48,150 bases of DNA from assembly GCA_001897995.1 (NCBI GenBank), contig MKRV01000293.1:1-48150 (forward strand). Direction: 5' to 3'. A model generated the notes under the pieces. The model searched no databases. It was given only the letters and a program-made list of their open reading frames with translations, and was not told the origin of the DNA. Shown in pieces: positions 6,817 to 16,767 of this stretch. Origin of the DNA: Alphaproteobacteria bacterium 65-37. GTDB taxonomy: Bacteria; Pseudomonadota; Alphaproteobacteria; Reyranellales; Reyranellaceae. The translations under genes were made by a program, and so were the position numbers. Position 1 is the first letter of the stretch. Every line of letters begins with the position of its first letter.

Positions 6817-8508
6817 CTATGGCGCATCGACCTTCGCCACCGTCCGCTGCCCGGCCCGGATCTCGAACTCCGCCTCTTTCCTGGCGCCGTCCTTGAGAGC
6901 GACGACGACGTACTTTCCGACCGGCAAGGCGAAGTTGCCGAAGGGCGCGTAGAGCGTCGTGATCGCCTGGCGTTCGCCGTAGATGTCCTTGTCCTGCCCC
7001 TTGATTTCGATCGTGTCGATCCCCGGCGCCTCGAAGGCTGCGATGCCCGCGTCGAGCGGGAATTCGATGTCCAGGCGCTGGCCGGCCTTTATTTCGAAAG
7101 GAAAGGTCCGATCGACGCCATCCGACTTGATGTGGGCGCGATAGGCGCCGGCCGAGAGATCGAACTTCGGCTTGGCGTCGTAGGCATTCGTGACGGACGC
7201 CTCGTTCTCGACCGGCTCGGCGCCGGCGAAGATCTCGATGAAAGGATCGCGCAAGGCCGGGCCGCCCTTGGCGAACACGATCGAGCCCTGCAACCGGCCG
7301 ACACCGGCCACGATCTCGACGGCTGTTGTGTCGCCCGCCACCACCTCGATATCGCGCGCAACCTTGGCGGCCCCCAAGGTCATGGTCAGGGCATACTTGC
7401 CGGCCGCGACGATGGTCGAGGTTTCGGCATCGTAGGAATTGAAGACCGTCGATCCATCCGCCTTGGACACGACCTCCCAGAACACGTCGCCCTTCTGGTT
7501 TTCGTCGGCGGTCCGCTTGGCCCGCAGTGCGAGGCGGCCGGCATTCAGGATCACGTCGAGCCGGTTCATCTTGCCGGCCTCGACCTTCACGCTGGTCCGG
7601 CGCTTCACGGAGCCGACTTCGAGGTCGACCAGATAGTCGCCGGCGGCGATTTCCGCCTCGATCAGGCTGTTGCTGGAGGTCTGGACGTACTCGGGATCGA
7701 TGCCGCGCGGCGCCGGCTTGTAGAAGACCCAGGTGATGAAATCCTTGCCGACCAGCGGATCGTCGTTTTCGGCGAGCCGCACCGACCCTTCGAGGTTCCA
7801 GGCCGGCTGCGGCTCGGCCTTCGGCTGAGGCGGCGGCGCCGGTGCCGGCGGGGCCTTCTGCCGTGCCGCCTCGACCGCCTGGCCGATCGCCTTGCCAAGC
7901 TCGCCGGCGTTGCCGGCCGAGAGCGCAAGACCGCCTGTCGCCGCGGCCATGCATTCGAGCTGCTTGGCCGCTTGGCGATCCTGGATGTCGAAGCCCACCG
8001 TATGGACGACGAGCTTCACGTCGGCCTTCTTCAGTTCGGCGGCTACCGCGCAGGGATCGGCCTTGCAGGTCTCCACGCCGTCCGACACCAGGATGACGCT
8101 GGTCAACCCCTCGCTGGTCTTGAGCTGCTCGGCCGCCATCTTCACCGAGGCGGTCATCGGCGTCATGCCCTTGGGCGAAATGCCGTTCACCTGTGCCATC
8201 AGCGCGGCGGCATCGACCGGACCGACCGGCTTCAGGATCTCGATGTCGCCGCAATCGCCCTTGCGGCGATGGCCGTAGGTCACCAGACCGAGCTGGTCCT
8301 GCGGCCGCCAGTCCTTCAGCAGGGTGCGGATGGTCTCGCGGGCGGCCTCGATCTTGGTCTGGTTGGCCGCCCTGCCCCACATCGAGCCCGATGCGTCCAA
8401 CACGAGGAAGACCCTGGCGCCACTATCGGGCGTCTGAGCGACGGAGGGACCTCCTCCCAAGGCCAGACCAAGACTGCCCAGGAAGGCCAAAATTGCGCTG
8501 CGAGCCAT
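6817..8508 (-). CDS. Secreted VWA domain protein with beta-sandwich C-terminal region
   Basis: A 563-residue exported protein. Signal peptide residues 1-25 ([20 protein letters not shown], cleavage near VAQ) lead into a von Willebrand A domain at about 30-215. Its metal-ion site is intact: D38, S40 and S42 in DASGSMWG, with the later VSDGVETC segment. A Pro-rich linker ([10 protein letters not shown]) follows, then about 300 residues of repeated beta-rich segments of the kind found in carboxypeptidase-regulatory-like folds. The role is unknown, probably protein binding or envelope function. The start is ATG 8508 because the signal peptide begins there. It sits 23 bp after the AI-2E-type permease and 16 bp before rutC. 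Confidence 0.88.
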   Translation of the reverse strand: MARSAILAFLGSLGLALGGGPSVAQTPDSGARVFLVLDASGSMWGRAANQTKIEAARETIRTLLKDWRPQDQLGLVTYGHRRKGDCGDIEILKPVGPVDAAALMAQVNGISPKGMTPMTASVKMAAEQLKTSEGLTSVILVSDGVETCKADPCAVAAELKKADVKLVVHTVGFDIQDRQAAKQLECMAAATGGLALSAGNAGELGKAIGQAVEAARQKAPPAPAPPPQPKAEPQPAWNLEGSVRLAENDDPLVGKDFITWVFYKPAPRGIDPEYVQTSSNSLIEAEIAAGDYLVDLEVGSVKRRTSVKVEAGKMNRLDVILNAGRLALRAKRTADENQKGDVFWEVVSKADGSTVFNSYDAETSTIVAAGKYALTMTLGAAKVARDIEVVAGDTTAVEIVAGVGRLQGSIVFAKGGPALRDPFIEIFAGAEPVENEASVTNAYDAKPKFDLSAGAYRAHIKSDGVDRTFPFEIKAGQRLDIEFPLDAGIAAFEAPGIDTIEIKGQDKDIYGERQAITTLYAPFGNFALPVGKYVVVALKDGARKEAEFEIRAGQRTVAKVDAP

Positions 8509-8531
8509 ACTCCCCCGCCATGGATACAGGA

Positions 8532-9617
8532 CTATGGACCGACCGTCGGCTGCGTACGGCCCGCGGCGATCCATGCCGTCACGAGATCATAGAACACTGC
8601 CAGCACAACGGGGCCCACGAACAGGCCGATCAGTCCACCGGCCAGCGTACCGCAGATCACCCCGGCCAGAATGACCGCCATCGGTGTCTGCAGACCGCGC
8701 GCCATCAGGATGGGCCGCAGCACATTGTCGAGCAGCAGCAGCGGCACGGTGTAGGCGGTGAACAGCGCTGCCGCCAGTGCCGGATGGTCGACCCACATCC
8801 AGATGATCACCGGAATCATCACGATGTTGGGCCCGACCTGGACGATCGCCAGCACCAGACAAACGAAGGTGATGGCACCGGCGAAGGGAACGCCGGCCAC
8901 CAGCATGCCGATGCCGAGCAGCGCCGACTGCAGCAGGGCGACACCGATCACGCCCTGAGAAACGTTGCGGATGGTCGAGCCGGCAATCTCCACGAAGTGC
9001 CGCCCCCGCGCGTCGGCGATACGGCTGGCCAATCCCCCCACCGTCTCGCTGAGCTTCTCGGCATAGGCCAGAAGCACGCCCGCGACGATGATCGCGCCGG
9101 CGAACTGCAGGACCTCGAAGACCACGCCGGCGGCGATCCTGCCGACAAAGCGGCCGAGCGAGGCGATCTGGCCGACATGCGAGGACAGCAAGGTGCTGAC
9201 ATCTCCCGATCCGCGCAGCCAGAAATCGTAGACCCGGTCACCCACCAGGGGCCAGGCACGAACCGATTCGGGCGGCGGGGGGACGACATGCTCCCCCCGC
9301 AGCAGCATCTTGGCGTAAGCGTCCAGCGTCTCGATGGCCGAGCCGGCGAGCACGATGACGGGCGTGAGCAACAGCACGAGCAGGAGAATCGACAACAGGG
9401 TTGCGGTGACGCCGTTGCGCAAGCCTAGTCGCTGGCGCACCACCCTGAACAGCGGATAGACCGCAACCGCCAGGATGACGGCCCACATGATCAGCGGCGC
9501 TACGGGGCGCAGAAGCAGCAGGCTTGCATAAACAACGCCGGCAATCAGGGCGATGCGGACGGCAAGATCTATGGCAAAGCGCGTTACTTCCGCCTTGTCC
9601 TTTTCCGTATCGAGCAT
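8532..9617 (-). CDS. AI-2E family transporter (PerM/YdiK type)
   Basis: A 361-residue inner-membrane protein with about seven to eight hydrophobic segments. The layout is that of the AI-2E exporter superfamily: two N-terminal helices around LLLLRPVAPLIMWAVILAVA, a soluble middle section, then a C-terminal helical block with PVIIWMWVDHPALAAALF and LLLLDNVLRPILMARGL. GGGAGG precedes the ATG at 9617. Despite the family name, members transport varied substrates (some are Na+/H+ antiporters), so the cargo is open. It starts 35 bp after the stop of the RND adaptor gene on the same strand, so it is probably part of the efflux operon. Confidence 0.92.
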   Translation of the reverse strand: MLDTEKDKAEVTRFAIDLAVRIALIAGVVYASLLLLRPVAPLIMWAVILAVAVYPLFRVVRQRLGLRNGVTATLLSILLLVLLLTPVIVLAGSAIETLDAYAKMLLRGEHVVPPPPESVRAWPLVGDRVYDFWLRGSGDVSTLLSSHVGQIASLGRFVGRIAAGVVFEVLQFAGAIIVAGVLLAYAEKLSETVGGLASRIADARGRHFVEIAGSTIRNVSQGVIGVALLQSALLGIGMLVAGVPFAGAITFVCLVLAIVQVGPNIVMIPVIIWMWVDHPALAAALFTAYTVPLLLLDNVLRPILMARGLQTPMAVILAGVICGTLAGGLIGLFVGPVVLAVFYDLVTAWIAAGRTQPTVGP

Positions 9618-9652
9618 CGCCGCCTCCCCCGCCGTTCTCCTGGCGAGGTTGC

Positions 9653-10846
9653 TTATCGCACGGCTGGTGCCTTGGCGGTATTGACGACGCGCACGGGGTC
9701 GCCGTCGACTAGGCCGTCGGGCGGGCTTTCGATGACGCGGTCGTCGGCTGCCAGGCCGCTGCCGATCTCGACAACCTGTCCAAGGTCACGGGAAATCGTG
9801 ATTGGCTTCAACACCACCTTGCTGTCGGCACCGACCGTGGCGACCCGGAGCCCCTTGCGGTCGAAGATCAGCGCACCGGCCGGAATGGTGAGCGCCTGGG
9901 GATTGGTCGGAAGCTCGATCCGGGTATTGGCAAAGGCGCCGGGCATCAGCTCGCCGCTGGTGTTGTCGACCACGACCTGCATGCGGGTCGTCCCCGTCTG
10001 GGCATCGACCGCCCGCGACGATGCCTCGACCTGCCCGCTATAGATCTTGCCGGGATACTCGGGAACCGTGATCTGAACATTGGTGTTCAGCGGCACCGCC
10101 GGCACGTAGTTCTGCGGAATGCTCACCGAGAGGCGCAGCTTCTTCACGTCCGAAATCACGAACAGCGCCAGGCCGGCGCTGGAATCGGCGTTGATCAAGG
10201 CACCGACATCGGTGTTGCGGGTCGTTACGATACCGTCGAACGGCGCCACGACGCGCTTGAAGTCCGACAGCACTTCCAGACGGTCGACCGTGGCTTGCGC
10301 CGCCTTGGTCAGCGCCTGCTTGACCGTAAGGTCGCCGGTCTTCTCGTCGACGGTCTGCCGCGACACGGCATTGCTGGTACCGAGCTGCTGCCAGCGCTGG
10401 GCGGTAACGGTCGCCAGCGCCTCGGCGGCCTTGGCGCTGGCCAGTGAGGCTTTGGCCTGCAGCAGTTGCTGGTCGAGGTCCGGCGCCTCGATCTCCGCCA
10501 GCAGCTGCCCCGCCTTCACCTGCGCTCCGATATCGACGTACCAGCCCTTCAGGAAGCCGCCGACGCGGGCATAGATCGGGGCGCGCGAATAGGCTTCGAG
10601 CCGCCCCGGCAGATCGAGGTAGTTCTTGTTGGCTTGCTGCACGGGGTTGATCAGCGAAACGGTGGGAACGGCCTGCTTGTCCGTCCACTCCTTGAGGGCC
10701 GCTTCGCTCGCCTGCCGGCTCCAGAGGCCGTCAGCCACGACCACGAGCAGCGCCAGACCGCAGATGGTCCCCGCAATTGCCAGGCCGCGCCGCGAACGCG
10801 GCCGCTGCTCGGGCGGCCGAGGTGCAGTCGACTTGTCAGGCGACAT
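9653..10846 (-). CDS. RND efflux periplasmic adaptor (membrane fusion protein)
   Basis: A 397-residue HlyD/AcrA-type adaptor linking an inner-membrane RND pump to an outer-membrane channel. An N-terminal membrane anchor lies at about residues 22-40, with no lipobox Cys. It is followed by the barrel-sandwich half motif (PIYARVGGFLKGWYVDIGAQV), a coiled-coil hairpin around QQLLQAKASLASAKAAEA, the returning lipoyl half (VVAPFDGIVTTRNTDVGALI) and the beta-barrel and membrane-proximal domains. The frame is open far upstream inside the pump gene, but the protein begins at MSPDKSTAPR (ATG 10846), 5 bp after the pump stop. No TolC-type channel is in the window. Confidence 0.92.
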   Translation of the reverse strand: MSPDKSTAPRPPEQRPRSRRGLAIAGTICGLALLVVVADGLWSRQASEAALKEWTDKQAVPTVSLINPVQQANKNYLDLPGRLEAYSRAPIYARVGGFLKGWYVDIGAQVKAGQLLAEIEAPDLDQQLLQAKASLASAKAAEALATVTAQRWQQLGTSNAVSRQTVDEKTGDLTVKQALTKAAQATVDRLEVLSDFKRVVAPFDGIVTTRNTDVGALINADSSAGLALFVISDVKKLRLSVSIPQNYVPAVPLNTNVQITVPEYPGKIYSGQVEASSRAVDAQTGTTRMQVVVDNTSGELMPGAFANTRIELPTNPQALTIPAGALIFDRKGLRVATVGADSKVVLKPITISRDLGQVVEIGSGLAADDRVIESPPDGLVDGDPVRVVNTAKAPAVR

Positions 10847-10851
10847 GGATC

Positions 10852-13800
10852 TTAGACGGCATGGGGCACTCCAGGCACGGCGTCGGCGGCCTTCGCGACC
10901 TTGCCGTGGTGACGATGAACGATGCTGAACACGACGGGCACGAACACCAGCGTCGCAATCGTAGCAAAAATGAGGCCGCCGATGACCGCCCGACCGAGCG
11001 GCGCGTTCTGCTCGCCGCCCTCGCCCAGGCCCAGCGCCATCGGCGCCATGCCGATGATCATGGCGAGCGCGGTCATCAGCACCGGGCGGAACCGCACATA
11101 GCCCGCCTCGAGGGCGGCGGCGGTCGCATCGCCGAGTTCGGCCAGCCGCTCGCGGGCGAAGGAGATCACCAGCACAGAGTTGGCCGTCGCCACGCCCATG
11201 CACATGATGGCACCGGTCAACGCCGGCACGGACAGGGTCGTATGGGTGGCGAACAGCATCCAGACGATGCCGGCCAGCGCGGCCGGCAGCGCCGTGATGA
11301 TGACGAAGGGATCGCTCCAGGACTGAAAGTTGACCACGATCAGGAGGTAGATCAGCACGATGGCGCCCAGCAGGCCGAACAGCAGCCCGGAAAAGGCACT
11401 TTCCATCGTCTTGACCTGGCCCTGCAGCTTGACGGCCCGGATTTGCGGCGGTGCGTCCTTGGCAAGGTCGGCAATGATCGCGCGGATGTCGGTGGCGACC
11501 GAACCCAGGTCCCGCCCCTGCACACCGGCAAAGACCTGCACCATGCTCTGGAGGTCGTACTGCGAGACGACGGCATTGGCGGTGTCGCGCCGCACGTCGG
11601 CGATGCCGCCCAGCACCTGCAACGACGAGGCCGCCGGTGCGGCGATCGGCAGGTTGGACAGCGCCGACAGCGAGTCCAGCCGGTATTGCGGTGTCTGCAT
11701 CACGATCGAGTAGGAAATGCCCGTCACGGGATTGAGCCAGTAGGTCGGCGCGACCTGGCTCGAACCTGCAAGATTGACGACCAGCGAGTTGGTGACATCC
11801 CGGGTCGTCAGCCCGACATACTGGGCGCGCGTGCGGTCGATATCGACCGCGAAGATCGGGCTGGAGCGCGACTGCTGGATGCGCGCGTCGACGACGCCGG
11901 GCACCTTGCGGATGCGGGCCAGGAGCATGTTGGCGTAGTCGAAGCCCACGGCCAGATCGGAGGTGCGGACCTGGACGTCGATCGGCGATGGCGCGCCGAA
12001 ATTCAGGATCTGGCTGATGATGTCGGCCGGCAGGAACGAGAAGGTGTAGCCCGGGAACAGCTCGGGCAGCTGGCGGCGCAGCTCGCGCACATAGTCGGCG
12101 GTCGGCCCATGGTTCTCCGTGAGCTTGATCTGGATGTCGCCGTCCTGCGGGCCGATCGTGCCGGTGTTGTTGTAGGTCATGTTGATGCCGCTGACCGGCA
12201 CACCGATATTGTCGACCATCGTCTGGATCTCCTGCGGCGGGATGATCCGACGGATGGCCTTCTGGATCGCGACGAAGTCGTTGGCCGCCTCCTCGACGCG
12301 GGTCCCGATGGGCCCGCGCGCATGCATGAGGATCTGGCCGGAATCGACGGCCGGAAAGAAGTTGCGGCCGAGCATCGGGGCCAGCAGGAACGAGGCCAGC
12401 ACGAAGGCCATGAAGGCGCAGACGAACGGCGTGCGATGGCGCAGCGCCGCCTCGAGCAGGTCGTGATAGACGGCGCGAAAGCGCTCGAAACGCGCCTCGA
12501 AACCGCGCTGGAACAGGATCAACGGATTGCGCGTCGCCGGCTTCTCGGTGCCGTGGGCGTCGTGCGGCTTCAGCAGGTAATTGGCCATGGTCGGCACCAG
12601 GGTGCGCGACAGGATGAAGGAGCAGGTCATCGCGAACATGACGGCGAGCGCCATGGGCACGAAGAGAAAGCGCGCCACGCCTTCCAGGAAGAACATCGGC
12701 ACGAAGACGATGCAGATGCAGAGCAACGACACGAAGGCCGGCGTCACGATCTGCCGGGCGCCGTCCATGATCGCCGTTTCGACATCCTTGCCCTGTTCGA
12801 GATGCCAGTTGATGTTCTCGATGGTGACGGTGGCGTCGTCGACCAGGATGCCGACGGCCAGCGCCAGCCCGCCGAGGGTCATGATGTTGAGCGTCTCGCC
12901 CGCCAGCGCCAGCAGGGCGATCGACCCCAGGATGGCCAGCGGGATCGAGGTGGCGATGATCACGGTCGAGCGCCAGCTTCCGAGGAAGAGCAGGATCATC
13001 AGGCTGGTCAGCACCGCGGCGATGACCGCCTCGACGGCGACGCCACTGATTGCGCCCTTCACGAACAACGACTGATCGCCCAGCAGCGCGATTTCGACGT
13101 TGCCCGGCAGCCCCTTCCTCATCTCCTCGACCTTCGCCTTGAGGCCATCGATGATGGCCAGCGTCGAGGCCGAGCCGTTCTTCAGGACCTGCAGCAGGAC
13201 CGACCGGCCGCCATCGACATGGACGATATTGGCCTGCGGCGGGAAGCCGTCGCGCACCTGCGCCACGTCGCGCAGATAGACCATGGCGCCGTTGGCGGAG
13301 AAGACCGGCAGGTCGGCCAGCGCCTTGAAGTCGGTCGGCGCGTTGTTGAGCTGGATGGCGTATTCGTAGGAGCCGATCTTCTGGGTGCCGACCGGCGTCA
13401 ACAAGTTCTGCGCGGCGAGAGCGCTGGCCACGTCGTTGGCCGACAGCCCGCGTGCCTGCATGGCGGCCGGGTCGAGATCGATCTGGATCTGCCTGAACTT
13501 GCCGCCGAAGGGGAATGGGATGGCCGCGCCAGGCACCGTCACCAGCGGCACGCGCACCGTGTTGATGGCGAGGTCGAACACCGCCTGCTCCGACATGCCC
13601 TTGCCGGACAGCGCGATCTGGATGATCGGCACCGTCGCCGCGCTGTAGTTCAGGATCAGAGGCGGCGTGATGTTGGGCGGCATCTGCTTCAGCACCGTCT
13701 GCGAGATGGCGGTGACCTGGGCATTGGCCGTGTTGATGTCGGTTCCCGGCTGGAAGAAGATCTTCACGATGCCGATGCCGGTGTAGGACGTCCCCTCGAT

Positions 13801-14043
13801 ATGCTCGATGTCGTTGACGGTCGTCGTCAGCGCGCGCTGGAAGTTCAGCATGACGCGACCCGACATCTGGTCCGGCGGCAGGCCGGTATAGCTCCAGACG
13901 ACGGCGATCACCGGAATGCGGATCTCCGGGAAGATGTCGGTCGGCGTCCGCAGGGCCGACAGCGGTCCGACGATCAGGATGAGCAGCGCCAGGACGACGA
14001 ACGTATAGGGGCGCTTCAGCGCGACCCGGACCAGAGCCAGCAT
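10852..14043 (-). CDS. RND efflux transporter permease, AcrB family
   Basis: A 1063-residue inner-membrane proton/drug antiporter, the normal size for AcrB-type pumps. The first membrane helix is near the N-terminus (TFVVLALLILIVG) and is followed by the porter domain. The proton-relay Asp pair is present in helix 4 (VGILVDDATVTIENINW), and the second half repeats the fold. A PTDIFPEI motif follows helix 1, as in RND pumps. It is the first gene of a run continuing through adaptor, AI-2E permease, VWA protein and rutC. The upstream 163 bp separate it from a divergent GMC oxidoreductase; no regulator gene is adjacent. Substrates cannot be predicted. Confidence 0.95.
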   Translation of the reverse strand: MLALVRVALKRPYTFVVLALLILIVGPLSALRTPTDIFPEIRIPVIAVVWSYTGLPPDQMSGRVMLNFQRALTTTVNDIEHIEGTSYTGIGIVKIFFQPGTDINTANAQVTAISQTVLKQMPPNITPPLILNYSAATVPIIQIALSGKGMSEQAVFDLAINTVRVPLVTVPGAAIPFPFGGKFRQIQIDLDPAAMQARGLSANDVASALAAQNLLTPVGTQKIGSYEYAIQLNNAPTDFKALADLPVFSANGAMVYLRDVAQVRDGFPPQANIVHVDGGRSVLLQVLKNGSASTLAIIDGLKAKVEEMRKGLPGNVEIALLGDQSLFVKGAISGVAVEAVIAAVLTSLMILLFLGSWRSTVIIATSIPLAILGSIALLALAGETLNIMTLGGLALAVGILVDDATVTIENINWHLEQGKDVETAIMDGARQIVTPAFVSLLCICIVFVPMFFLEGVARFLFVPMALAVMFAMTCSFILSRTLVPTMANYLLKPHDAHGTEKPATRNPLILFQRGFEARFERFRAVYHDLLEAALRHRTPFVCAFMAFVLASFLLAPMLGRNFFPAVDSGQILMHARGPIGTRVEEAANDFVAIQKAIRRIIPPQEIQTMVDNIGVPVSGINMTYNNTGTIGPQDGDIQIKLTENHGPTADYVRELRRQLPELFPGYTFSFLPADIISQILNFGAPSPIDVQVRTSDLAVGFDYANMLLARIRKVPGVVDARIQQSRSSPIFAVDIDRTRAQYVGLTTRDVTNSLVVNLAGSSQVAPTYWLNPVTGISYSIVMQTPQYRLDSLSALSNLPIAAPAASSLQVLGGIADVRRDTANAVVSQYDLQSMVQVFAGVQGRDLGSVATDIRAIIADLAKDAPPQIRAVKLQGQVKTMESAFSGLLFGLLGAIVLIYLLIVVNFQSWSDPFVIITALPAALAGIVWMLFATHTTLSVPALTGAIMCMGVATANSVLVISFARERLAELGDATAAALEAGYVRFRPVLMTALAMIIGMAPMALGLGEGGEQNAPLGRAVIGGLIFATIATLVFVPVVFSIVHRHHGKVAKAADAVPGVPHAV

Positions 14044-14206
14044 CTCGGCGTTACTTCCACAAAAATGAGCCGCCGGCTCCCCAGCAACGGCGACCGCCTA
14101 TCGGAACATGACCTTGTGATCATGTCGAGGCGAGATTGCTCCTGCCAATCGCATGGCGGTGCGCTACGCTCACAATGACGAGATTAAGACACGGGGATCG
14201 GGGGAA

Positions 14207-15799
14207 ATGGCCGAGTACGACTATATCATCGTCGGCGCCGGCTCGGCGGGAGGCACCTTGGCGGCGCGCCTGTCCGAGACGGCAACGAACAAGATCCTGC
14301 TGCTGGAAGCGGGTGCAGCCAGCCATCCCTATGCGCGAATGCCCCTTTCGTTCGGCCTGCTGATCGACAATCCGGCGGCCAACTGGCTCTACCAGTCCGA
14401 ACCGGAACCGACGACGGCCAACCGCGTCATTCCGGTGCCGCGCGGCAAGCTGCTGGGCGGTTCGAGTTCGATCAACGGCCTGGTCTGGGTCCGCGGCCAG
14501 CCGCTGGATTTCGACACCTGGGCGCAGATGGGCTGCCGCGGCTGGAGCTGGCACGACGTGGCGCCGCTTTTCACCCGCATCGAAACCTTCGTCGACGGCG
14601 ACGGGTCCAACGGCCGGGGCACCCAGGGGCCGCTCAAAGTGTCGACCGTGCCCGACCAGAACCCGCTCTACGACGCGCTGTTCTCCGCGTCGAAGGCCGC
14701 CGGTTTCAAGACCAATCCGGACTACAACAGCGAGGATCAGGAAGGCGTCGTGAAGACGCAGACCTCGATCTACAAGGGCCGCCGCATGAGCGTGGCCCAC
14801 TGCTACATCGAGCCGGCCATGAAGCGGCCGAATCTGCAGGTTGTCACCAACGCCCACACGCTGCGCGTCCTGCTCGAGGGCAAGCGGTGCGTCGGCGTCG
14901 AATACGAGAAGGACGGCAAGGTGGTCCAGGCGCGGGCGCGCGAGACCATCCTCTCGGGCGGCGGCGTCGCCAGCCCACAAATCCTCGAGCTCTCCGGCAT
15001 CGGGCAACCCGAGCTCCTGAAGAGGCACGGCATCGAGGTCAGGCACGAGCTGCGGGCTGTCGGCGAGAATTTCCGCGACCACATAAATGCCCGCATCGTC
15101 TGGCGCCTGAAGGTGGCCAACGTCTCCTACAATCACATGGCGCGCGGCCTCGGCGCCGTGACCCAGATGATGAAGTATCTCGCGACCGGTGGTGGCTTCA
15201 TGAGCCTGCCCTCGGCGCCCCTGCTCGCCTTCCTGAAGACGCGGCCCGAGCTCGCGACGCCCGACGTGCAGATGCATCTCGTTCCCTACTCGATCAAGGA
15301 CCCGAAGACCCGCAAGCTGCAGGACTTCCCGTCGATGACCATCGCCTGCTACCAGCTCAGGCCCGAAAGCCTGGGATCGATCCACATCAAATCGCCCGAC
15401 CCTAAGGCGCACCCGGCGATCCGCTTCAACTTCCTCGCCGATCCGATCGACCAGGCGGCGATGGTTGCGGGCTTCCGCATGATGCGCAAGATCGTGGATG
15501 CTGCGCCGATGGATGCCTATCGCGACGAGGAGTATTCGCCCGGCGTCTCGGTGGCGAGCGACGACGAAATCCTGACCTGGATCCGCAACAACTCGCAAAC
15601 CGCTTATCACCCGATCGGCACCTGCCGGATGGGGCCGCAAGGGCCCGGCACCGTCGTCGACGACAAGCTCCGCGTGCATGGGCTCGACGGTCTGCGTGTG
15701 GCCGATGCCTCGATCTTCCCGACCATGCCGTCCGGCAACACCAACGCGCCCTCCATCATGGTTGGCGAGAAGATGGCCGACATCCTGAAAGCGGCCTGA
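14207..15799 (+). CDS. GMC family oxidoreductase (choline dehydrogenase-like)
   Basis: A 530-residue FAD-dependent alcohol oxidoreductase. The N-terminal dinucleotide motif is VGAGSAGG at residues 9-16, with Glu of LLLEAG ending the second strand. GMC signature 1 is LGGSSSINGLVWVRGQ, signature 2 is SPQILELSGIG, and the C-terminal active site has H468 in TAYHPIGTCRMG and Asn near 511 in SGNTNAPSIM. The start is ATG 14207, just before the Rossmann strand; an in-frame ATG at 14153 would add 18 residues unlike the family. It stands alone between the divergent efflux operon and the FkbM gene. Substrate is an alcohol or sugar-like compound, not choline in particular. Confidence 0.93.
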   Translation: MAEYDYIIVGAGSAGGTLAARLSETATNKILLLEAGAASHPYARMPLSFGLLIDNPAANWLYQSEPEPTTANRVIPVPRGKLLGGSSSINGLVWVRGQPLDFDTWAQMGCRGWSWHDVAPLFTRIETFVDGDGSNGRGTQGPLKVSTVPDQNPLYDALFSASKAAGFKTNPDYNSEDQEGVVKTQTSIYKGRRMSVAHCYIEPAMKRPNLQVVTNAHTLRVLLEGKRCVGVEYEKDGKVVQARARETILSGGGVASPQILELSGIGQPELLKRHGIEVRHELRAVGENFRDHINARIVWRLKVANVSYNHMARGLGAVTQMMKYLATGGGFMSLPSAPLLAFLKTRPELATPDVQMHLVPYSIKDPKTRKLQDFPSMTIACYQLRPESLGSIHIKSPDPKAHPAIRFNFLADPIDQAAMVAGFRMMRKIVDAAPMDAYRDEEYSPGVSVASDDEILTWIRNNSQTAYHPIGTCRMGPQGPGTVVDDKLRVHGLDGLRVADASIFPTMPSGNTNAPSIMVGEKMADILKAA

Positions 15800-15891
15800 A
15801 ACGACTCGAAGCCACGCAGCGAAGTCACGGTCTGGTCACCACGGGCCGTGCGGTCGCGGCGTATCGTTTCTCGCATACTAGGGGAAACGTA

Positions 15892-16767
15892 ATGGCCGTT
15901 GCCGGAAACACGTCAGTATCGACCGCCAAGCCGCCGGCGGGCAGCTTGCTGCGCCAGGTCCGCCGCTCGCTTGCGCCCTACTTCCCGCAGGCCGTGCACA
16001 ATTGGCGCGAGGCCCGTTTCTACGGCCTCTATGGCGAGGTCGAGCTGCACCTCCTCGAGTTCCTCTGCGACCGAAACCGCGACGCCATCGACGTCGGTGC
16101 CAACGACGGCAGCTACGTCCACTATATGCGCCGCTACGCCCGCCGCGTGATCGCCTACGAACCGATGCCCTCGCTTGCTGCCGCCCTCAGGCGCAAGTTC
16201 CGTCATGGGGTCGTCATCGAACCGATCGCCCTGTCCGACAGCAAGGGAACCGTCCCGCTCTGCGTCCCGGTCGTCGGTGGCGTCGCCGTCACCGGCTGCT
16301 CGACCATATCGACGGAGGCCTCCGCCACCTACCCCGCTCTGCAATCGACGTCGGTGCCGATGGACCTGCTCGACAGTGTCTACAGCGGCGAAGTCGGCTT
16401 CATGAAGATCGATGTCGAAGGCCACGAACAGGCCGTTCTCGATGGCGCCGTGAAGACCATCCGTCGCTGCCTGCCGCGCATGCTGGTCGAGGTCGACGAG
16501 CGCCTGTCGGCAGGCGGCCTCGCACGCGCCAGGGCCTATTTCGACAAGCTGGGCTATCGCGGCTACTTCGTGCGCCAAGGACGGGTCGAACCCGCCGATC
16601 AGTTCTCGATCGAACGCTACCAGGATCCTGTCAATCTTCCCGATCTCGCCGCGCCGCTGCAGGCGCGCCAGCGCTTCGGCCGGTACATCTACAACTTCAT
16701 TTTCCTGCCGCCAGACGAGCCTCGGACGACGCTGGACCGAATTTCGGAGCGCCTCTCTCAACTGTGA
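15892..16767 (+). CDS. FkbM family methyltransferase
   Basis: A 291-residue SAM-dependent methyltransferase. The SAM-binding segment NRDAIDVGANDGSYVHYMRR is followed by VIAYEPMPSLAAALRRKF, where Glu binds the ribose. The later GFMKIDVEGHEQAVLDGA with LVEVDERL is the FkbM signature. These enzymes usually O-methylate sugars or polyketides, and in environmental bacteria they often lie in surface polysaccharide loci, which fits the glycosyltransferase next door. It starts 93 bp after the GMC gene, with AGGGG about 6 bases before the ATG. Its last 71 bp overlap the convergent glycosyltransferase gene. Confidence 0.92.
   Translation: MAVAGNTSVSTAKPPAGSLLRQVRRSLAPYFPQAVHNWREARFYGLYGEVELHLLEFLCDRNRDAIDVGANDGSYVHYMRRYARRVIAYEPMPSLAAALRRKFRHGVVIEPIALSDSKGTVPLCVPVVGGVAVTGCSTISTEASATYPALQSTSVPMDLLDSVYSGEVGFMKIDVEGHEQAVLDGAVKTIRRCLPRMLVEVDERLSAGGLARARAYFDKLGYRGYFVRQGRVEPADQFSIERYQDPVNLPDLAAPLQARQRFGRYIYNFIFLPPDEPRTTLDRISERLSQL

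Noticed and set aside
6763..8592. 609-codon open frame antisense to the VWA protein
   Set aside because: The opposite strand encodes a signal peptide and an intact VWA metal site; this frame is its shadow.
14113..14130. CATGA/TCATG arms in the RND-GMC divergent gap as an operator
   Set aside because: The arms are only 5 bp with an 8-base spacer, too short to support without a regulator nearby.
10777..14178. 1133-codon open frame on the plus strand, antisense to the RND pump gene
   Set aside because: Its composition is dominated by Arg, Asp, His and Gln with no domain pattern. It is the mirror of a well-recognised pump gene in high-GC codon usage.
14120..15679. 519-codon open frame antisense to the GMC oxidoreductase
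   Set aside because: No recognisable motifs; the plus strand has both GMC signatures and the active-site His and Asn.
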